Source of the DNA: Anthonomus grandis grandis
Taxonomy: Eukaryota > Arthropoda > Insecta > Coleoptera > Curculionidae
DNA length: 64,000 nt
Reading direction: 5' to 3'
Assembly: GCF_022605725.1 (NCBI RefSeq)
Contig: NC_065558.1
Span: forward strand, 5,518,001 to 5,582,000
Shown: one piece after another, positions 24,101-33,100 of the stretch
Numbering within the stretch: position 1 is the first letter of the stretch
Layout: each line of letters begins with the position of its first letter
Position numbers and translations under genes: made by a program
Notes under the pieces: model-generated
Told to the model about the DNA's origin: nothing
The model's input: only the letters and a program-made list of their open reading frames with translations
Databases searched by the model: none

Positions 24101-27100
24101 CGCTGTCAATACTTTTAGGGGAAATCTTGGATGTGGTCAGTGAAGGTCTTTCACTTGTTGGTGCAGCTTCACGTCTGGACCTAGTCCTCTTGGCGCCTCT
24201 TCTTCTGCTACTGCTGCTTGCTTTAGTGGTTGTGGAGGCAGGACGGGCGGTGGTCGAAGTCTTAATATCATCCTTGTACTTCTCCAATAGTTTTGCTATG
24301 CTCAGTTTGATGGCACCTGGAGGAGCTGGGGCGGGCGATTCTGCCGCTTGTCTTTTATGCACCTTTTTCCCGACTTGTTTGGTGGGTTTCACAAGCTTTT
24401 CTGGAGTGTCATCATCATCATCATCATCGTTTAGGGCGAAGGTTAAACTCGGCGGGATTTTATGGGCTGTTTCGAATGGTTTCTTTTCTTTGCGGGCAAT
24501 GGGCTTGGCCCCGGATCCAGATGACTGGACGTAGACGTATTCTTGACCCGGTTTTGATTCTGTGATAACTTTACTGTCTTGGGCGGGGAAGGCTAGTGCA
24601 GCGGCTGCCAAACTACAAAATCTGTAAAAAAAATCATATTTTACGCGTTAATTATACTACGTTGATTACTTAACATTCTGCGAGCATATCGAGGTCAAAT
24701 TTTAAATAACGGCGATATGTTCGTACAAGGTAAGCGGCAGACAATGCTGGAAAAAATAGCTGTGCATTTTGATTTTTGTTTATGTGGGTTAAAGACTTCA
24801 TCAAGACGATAATGATTATTTACACTTTTAAAGGAAAGTACTGATGCGACTGGATGCAAATGCAGGCCATAAAAAAGCAGAATAAACATCAAGCGGTTTC
24901 GATTTCGAATTCCTACGATAGAAGGACAAACACCATAAAATAATACAATTATCGTGGTCCATAAAAACTGATTTAACTCGATCGTTCGGTCACTTTCATC
25001 GGCAATCTATACGGGGCGTTCGAATAATTAAGTTTGCACCACTGATAACTTTTTTATTCTCAATTAAATATGATGCATTTTTTTCTTTTGATCAACAGAA
25101 AATCGAATGACGTTGCACTTTTAAGTTATTCAAAGAATGCATTTTTTCAAATTTCGAAATAGCGTAGTTATGATTTAAGCGGATATATTGGTATTTGCTA
25201 GGACGTTCTTAGTGATGCGTAGCCTCTGTCTACGAAATCTTTGAGCGGCATTACAGTATAGTAAAATAACTAAGAAATTGTACTAAAAACGCATCACCAC
25301 ACAATGCTTCTCTCATAAAGAGAATTTTTGGATCCAAATTAACGTTATATGGCAATTTTTTAGTGAGGTGCAGTTTTTGGCCACGCACAAGGTTTTTTTA
25401 ATACAACTTCTGACGGTTCAAGGCGATTTTCGTCAAAGATCGTCAAAGAGTCTTGGGACTCAGATCGGTTTTTATGCCTAAAAGACGGTAAAAAGTCCAC
25501 TTTTTCACTTTCTACCGGATCTCACATCTCAAGAACACTCCGGATTATTATGAAATTATACTTTTCTAATGTAATTATGAACTTTATAGACGATAGAGAT
25601 AATTTCATTGCAATCGTCCAAGATTCATGGTGCTCAGATAGGTTTTTATACCTAAAGGGGAGTAAAAAGTCCACTTTTTCACGTTCTACCGCATCTCACC
25701 TTCCAAGAACACTCTGGATCATTATGTAATTGTACTTTTATTATGTATTTATGCATTTTACAAACGATAGAGATAATTTCATAGCGATCGTCAAAGATTC
25801 ATGGAACCCAGATTGGTTTATATGCCCAAAAGGGGGTAAAAAGTCCACTTTTTGACTGTCTACTGCATCTCACCTGTCGAGATCACTCTGAATCATTATG
25901 AATTTATACTTCTCTAACGTATTTCTGAACTTTAATGAATGAACTTTAATGCATTTTTGGATGCAAATTAATGTTATATGGCAATTTTTTAGTGAGGTGC
26001 AGTTTTTAGCCACGCACAAGATTTTTTTAGTACAATTTCTGACGGTTCCAGGTTATTTTATTATTTTGTAATGCCACTTAAGGATGTCTTTTAAAATTGT
26101 ACTAAAAAATCTTAGGCGTGGCCAGAGGCTACGTACCATCAAGATTTCCCATTATGACATTTATAGTATAAATATTTCTTACTGATGAAAGGTCTTCGGC
26201 CACGCACAAGATGGTTTTAGACAATTTTAAAAAAATCCTTGAGTGGTAGTAACTACCACTGTTCAAAGAATCAATTAAAAACACCTTGTGCTTTAACTTA
26301 ATTCTTGCAGTTACATTCAGATAATATAGAAATTACTTAGTCATTACTAAATCCTTTGATTAGTAGGGAGCAAACAATGTTGATATATCCTTAGGATATT
26401 TAAGCAATTGTGCTAAAAACTCCTTGATGTCTAGCCTCTCTATGCATAAGTCGTTTTTTGTATAATATTCCGAATTATCCTACTTTCTATATTAAAATGG
26501 CCATTAACTCCATAGCCTCAAACCTATGGATTCTATGGATACACAACTCCTTTATTTTCAACTTGCAATAAAAAGTGCATTTAACTTTTTTTTTTTGAAA
26601 ACAAATTTGCTATCGATCGAGGTTTTAATATACTGGGTGTCTCGTCTGTTTTTACTTTATTAATCAGCAAAAAAAATGCGACAACTTTGCTGATTTTTTA
26701 ATTATAATTCATTTGTAAAAAACTTTTGGAACAGTTCATTTTTTACTCTGTACAGTTCCGTTCCAATCACTTTAAACTAAGATTTTTATGCATTCGAAGA
26801 AAAATCGTTAAAGGTCAATTCCTATATAAGGTTACCCAGAGTCCGGACCGAATTCTCGTATTTTAAAGTCAAGGTTTCAAGCTGTACACGCCGGTTGGTC
26901 AAGGATATTTGCGGTTCAGCATGGATTTGAGGTTCGCTTAGTGATAACATGAATCCAAGGATTGGTTAATTCAATCAATCGTATTCAAATTACCCTATTA
27001 AAAAGCTGCCAAGAAAACAAAACTCGTTTACACGTAATCGTTATATCAATGCGGATGTAATCGTCGGGTTCCATCCGCTTAAAAATCGATTTGCCTCAAA

Positions 27101-30100
27101 GCGACTTACGAATTACGAAAATCACTTTCTTTATTCGGAAGGTCCTCGGATGGCATTGATTCTATAGAGTTTTAATGCCTCAGGCCCTTCTTTCAATTTC
27201 ACTATCTTCACGTTACGAAATTAATGACTCGTAGTCCTGTTTAAAGATGTACAGGGTGAGCCCTTAAAGAATGTGAATGTTTCTCAGAGTTTCACGGTTT
27301 TCTACTAGTCTACTACTATAAGAAAATTTTTCTATATAGGCCTTTTCTAGTGTCTTTGAAGAACATAAAACTGACGGAGCTGGTTTTTGTGGCTTTTTTA
27401 ACCCTAGAAGCTTCCGAAACCCATGAGTAAATAGGGGTGCTGGGTGGGGTAAATTAACTACAAAATAGAGTGAAACAGCATCCGTACAAAATAAAGGTCA
27501 AAAAACTCTAAAAAAACAAAATCTTTTGCCCATTTTTTCCGCTTATTCGCTGATCGCTGAGGGCGATGTTCCCATATTGACATACAATTAAGCAAAACAT
27601 TAAAAGTTATTTTTATATCGGTAAAGATGTTGAGGCTCTCCAGGTTATATTTGCTTAAATTTTGTATAACTATTTATTGAAATATACAATATAAATCCCA
27701 ACGAACTTTTGCAACAATCGGATTATTGGACGCATTGAGCAATATCATATAATATTCTACAAATTTTCCTGCGATTTATTCCTTTAAAATATGCTAAAAT
27801 AGGGGTCTAATCTAGACTATTTGATGTTGCCATTGATAATTACATTATCAAACTTGGGAGGCTTTTTTTTAATTGCCTTTTTTTCTAATGAGATAACAGT
27901 CAGGCTCCACTCTATTCATATACCCAGAGAAAATATTCTTGAAAGTTCCAAAAGAGACATGATAACCGCGCTTTTTAGCCATGTAATCTAAAACATACGT
28001 AATTACACCTTTATAATAAGAAGAAAAGAGATAGATAGAAACAGAACGAACGTTTTACAAAACTTCGCCGATTTTATTGGAACTTTTTGCTTTTCTACAT
28101 TTTTCTAGAGTATTTTGTGAAAGTTGTACCTAACATTTTAGGAAAAACGAAGAAAGTATGTCGTTTGCTTTCAATGCCGTAAGTTTCGGTTGTTTTTTCC
28201 ATTTTCAAAAAAAAAAGAGCAAATTAGTGTTTCCGCCAGCACATTTATAAACTTTATATTCAGCACAAAGTGCCTAAACCAGAAATATCCCGTTTATTGG
28301 TAAAAAAGCTGAAAACCGTTTTGTAAATAATTACCAAAATTTGAATAAAAGATAAACTTAGGGTCTGATAAAGTTAGTTTGTTTTAAAAAATTTTTACAT
28401 AGAATGTTGAGTGTGGTCAAAATATTGATAAAAAAGTGAGAATGATTGGAAAAAAAGACTTTGGAAATTATGGAGATTTTTCTACATTTTCTACATTCTA
28501 GCTCTTGATTTTGCTATAATTAAAAAATATATATATTGGGGCAATTTTGGAACGTTTTGGGAACATATATTATGATTATACAAATAATATTGAAACTATG
28601 AAACCCAAATAGTCGTGCTTCTCTGTAATTAATGATAGCTCGAAAATTGTCCATCGAAGGGGTTTTAAGTGAACTACATAAATTTTAGAAAAAAATCTTT
28701 TGAATCCAAAATAGCTCATTTTATTCAAATATCATTAAAAGTATTTGAGATATTCAGTTTTCAATTAGAATATTTCAGTATCGTGGTTCAAGCATAACCT
28801 CAAGCAGTTGGACCCAGTTGTATTTTAAAGGCTAAAAGAGGTGCCTGGACTAAATTATTAATTTATTCCAGACACTCGAAGTTGAGGGTAGAAATAATCG
28901 AATAAAGTAGAAAAAATTTTAAGGGCAAAAAAGGATGCCTGGAATAAATTATTGTTTTTTTCCAGGCAGTTGGGGTTGAATTCTTCTTTAAGGGTAGAAA
29001 TAATCCAGAAATCAGGTTAAAAGAGCACAAGACTATAGAGACATGACTGTCCGGATTCATTTCAAGCAGTTGGAATTGAACTGTAATTTGAGGGTGAGTA
29101 ACGTCCAGAAAACACGGTAATAAATTATTTATTCCAGGCAGTTGAGCTCAATTGTATTTTAAAGGTAAAAAAGGGGATGCCTGGATTAAATTATTGGTTT
29201 ATTGGTCTTCGGGGATAGCAATGATACTGAAATCAGCTTAAAAAGGCATAAAACTGTATGGATTAGATTATTGCTTTATTGAAACTATAGCAACTGATTT
29301 TGTCTAAATATTTCTAATAGTTATTAAGATTTTTGGGTTTAAATCCGAGTAGTCCGGTTGAAAGTCAATTATGATTCGTATTAGGTTAAGTGGGTGGATA
29401 GCTCAGAAATGGTTAATTTTAGAGATTTTACTCACTCTATACAAATTTAAGAGAAATGTTTAATAAATACATAGCACTTTATTTAGTCCAAATACCATTA
29501 GTAGTATTTGATATTTTTATATAAATATTTTTTTATTTATACATAAATAATGTATGTATAAATAAAAAAATACTTACCTATAATGACACTCCCAATAAAT
29601 AATAAAATAATATTGGTTGACGTAAGTGACATTTGACAGTCTTTTTTATTTATGAATTCATCCGTATTTACATGTTTAATATTGCTGCGTGTGCCTGCTT
29701 TGCATGTGGAAATTTGTGTTTATGACCTAAAGAAGTGATGTAAATCCTTCTAAGTTACAGAATTTGGTTACTTAAGCCTTTAAATTTAAATTAATAGCAT
29801 ATATACGTGTAGCATATCAACGTGAAGACTAGTCGCAAATAGAGTGTCGTTAAGCCGGGTGTAATTGTGAATTATACATAAGTAAATAAAGCAGAAAATC
29901 CTTTAAAATTTTGCATTTTTTTACTTCATCCTCACTTTTTTATCAATAAAATATTCAAACTCAACATTCTGTGTAAAAATTTTCAAAAAAAAATCGGTTT
30001 TTAGACCTCCAATAGACAAATTTAATTCAATAAAAAGCATTTTTATGGAAATTAAATATTTTATATTTATTATAGATTTCTTAATAAATTTTTAATATTT

Positions 30101-33100
30101 CACGTTTATGGCGACGGTTGTTCTTTGATATGATGTGATGATAATATCGATATTTACTTGTGAAAAGATCGACCTAAATCGCCTTTTTCCTATGGTGCGG
30201 CACCAAGTTTCAATGTTCTAAGGGTATAGTAAATAGTTTAAGTATTCCGAGATTTTAACGGTGGTACGCAAAAATTGAATTTTTGAAGTAATTGAGATTA
30301 GTAAACATCTCCACGCAGAAGCTACATTTTTCCCAATTCTAGAGATTCCATCGAGTTAAAAGGAAAATGTCCTGATACTTATGGAACTACGGTACTTTCG
30401 CAATTATATTACAACGTATATACTAAAAGTGTAATAATGGAAACTTTGAGCCTCTGGCCACGTACAAGACGTTTGTACAATTTTCAAAGAAATCCTTGAG
30501 TAGTGGTAATAAAAAATAATAAAATAACGTCGAGTCGTAAGAAATCTTTCTCATTATTCACACTTTTAGTACATAAATTGAGATCTTACAAGAGTATCTT
30601 GATTGATTTATTGCAACAAGGTCTTAATAAATCCCTGATACTGCAGCCGAATGCTTATTGCATCAGTTTTCTTAATTTAAAGTTGTCTTCTGCTGAGCTT
30701 TAGTATCTCGCAGGTAAAAGTGGCTAATTGACCTTTCAGCATTGGTTTGCCATGATTCAGCCCCTATAATCCCATTTTTTGAGACTACCATGGACCGAGG
30801 TTTTTGTTATGCCAAATATAAGTTCAGGGTCGATGAATGGTTTTTCAGATCCTCATTCAGAAGAATATCTTAAGGCGTTTTTAGTACAATTTCTTAGGCT
30901 TCAAAGTTGTTTTATTATTTTGTAATACCACTCAAGGATTTTTTTTTCTAGTTGTACTAAAAAAGGTTTATAGTGGCCAGTTAAAATTACTCTTTTAAGA
31001 ATTTTTCACTGTCGCTATGTGGAATTCACTTAATTCCTTGCATCAACGTTCTGCGACCTCTCAGAAGCATTCAATTGTGTCACGGAATATATATATTTCT
31101 CTCTAAGATGACTCTAGATCTTTACAGTTTAAAGCAGATAATCAGATACAACAAAACCTTCCTCTACATCCTTCAAAGTAACTAAAAAATGCTCAATTGT
31201 CTTTTTTATATACTAATCAACACACGTAACTAACTATATACTGCCTGTATTTACATAACGTTGGCTTTATTTACATCTAAGTCAGGTAAATTTTATGCTA
31301 CGTGCACACACATAAATCTCAATTTCTCTTATATTTTAATTGAAAAAAACTGTTTGTCATTTACCATTGAGTTAGATAACTCTAAACGTGCCAGAAATAT
31401 AAAATTTATTGTCCAAATGCACGTACGTCAGGGTTAATTGCGCCATTACCATATACATAACGTATTTAATAATAAATTAACGAACGGTTGCCATTTGAAA
31501 GGAAGACGTTCCCCACAAAACTGCTAAATGCCATTTTTTTTCTCTTGACATTTAACTTTATATTGAATTGACCTTTATCTCCGATTATTATTATAGCATT
31601 AGCATTTAGGCATCTTTGATTTCAAATAACATTCTAAGTGCCGAGCGCGTGTCGAAACCCGATTTGTTTTCGTTCATAATAATTTTACCGTTAAGTATTT
31701 ATTCCTTTCGCAATCGCGTTGTTTGTATTTTTTTGTTTTTGTTTTTTTCTTTGTAGGGTGTGTTGTCGTTTAATTTTTGTGCTGATCACGTTTTAAATTG
31801 CCGACGACCAGTCGACTTTACCATATTTTATATTGAGATTGTATCTGTAACCAGCATCTTCAGGGTTAGATGCTCAGATAAGCCATTTTGATTTTTAATC
31901 GGCAACGCTTTCTTTAAAATGTACTTTTTGTGTCCCTGACATTCTAGGGATTTAAACAATGCATATTTCATATTATTTTAGCATATTTTCCAGGAGTTGG
32001 GGGCCGATTTTAGCACTACGGTTTTTTCAGATATTAAGGAAATTTTTTATTTCTTCCAGGGATTTATAGTTTAATTTTATTCCATACACTTGATATCATG
32101 TTTCCTTATTTTCCAAGAATATAATTTTACATCTATCTTTTCAGTATTTGAATATTTAAAAAAAATTTTTGACATGACGCGTCTTTTAGGCCCTGGAACC
32201 TCCATACATTTGGTAAATTAAGGAATTGGGAACGACTTACTCCCTTCCAGTTACGATTTGTGCATATCTTTAATTGGCACGACACCCAAGTTCCTAATTC
32301 CATTTATTAAACAAAGACATTTCACTTTTGGTTTTAATGTAACTGAGGCAAGCCTATACGGTCTAGAAAACATAACCTGTAACCGATTACAACACCGAAA
32401 TGAATAGTTTTTCCAGATTTGCTCTTAATATCACCACATACCAGGTTAATGTATTCTGTTCGTTCTTTTTAATTAAAAACTCTTTATTTAGTTGTTATTT
32501 TGATGACCTAGAAAGTACTGGATCTAGAGTGTAATTTTTATTATTACATAGGGAAATGATATAATTCATATAATTAGAATTTAAGTGCCAAAATAAACGT
32601 TGGTGCTTGGAATGCAGGTTGCGTTAAAGCATTTTTAATTTATTTATATAATGTCTTAAGGGTAAAGTAGAATGTAAATGAGCCCATTGTTGCCAATATA
32701 ACGAGCACAGTCTTATTGATAGTAAAAGTAAAAACCTTGCAGCAAAAAGTTCAACATAGACAACAAGAAGCGGTTTCTCAACTGAAGATACATCGGTGAA
32801 TGTGTTGTTGACGTTGGTTCAAATAAAATCTGTGATAGGCTATATAAGTTAAAAAAACTACAAAAATGAATGTGCAATTTAATATTAAATATATTGACCT
32901 TGCTACATAAGAACAATGAAAAGTCTCAATATCGCTTGTTCAGTATAATAATTGGGCAACACCCTGTGCTACTGAAGGTTACTTTGTTGAATATTTTTGA
33001 AAAGGTTTATTCTAAAATATTTCTTTGGAGGACAAGGTATAAAAGGCACTTTTATAATGATAAAAGATAAGTTAGCAATCATTGAATAGGAAACATATAA

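Noticed and set aside
24127..24534. 135-codon Leu-rich plus-strand frame
   Set aside because: It is the shadow of gene A exon 2 (poly-Asp and Ser/Arg codons read backwards); the minus-strand frame has the signal peptide and consistent splice phases.
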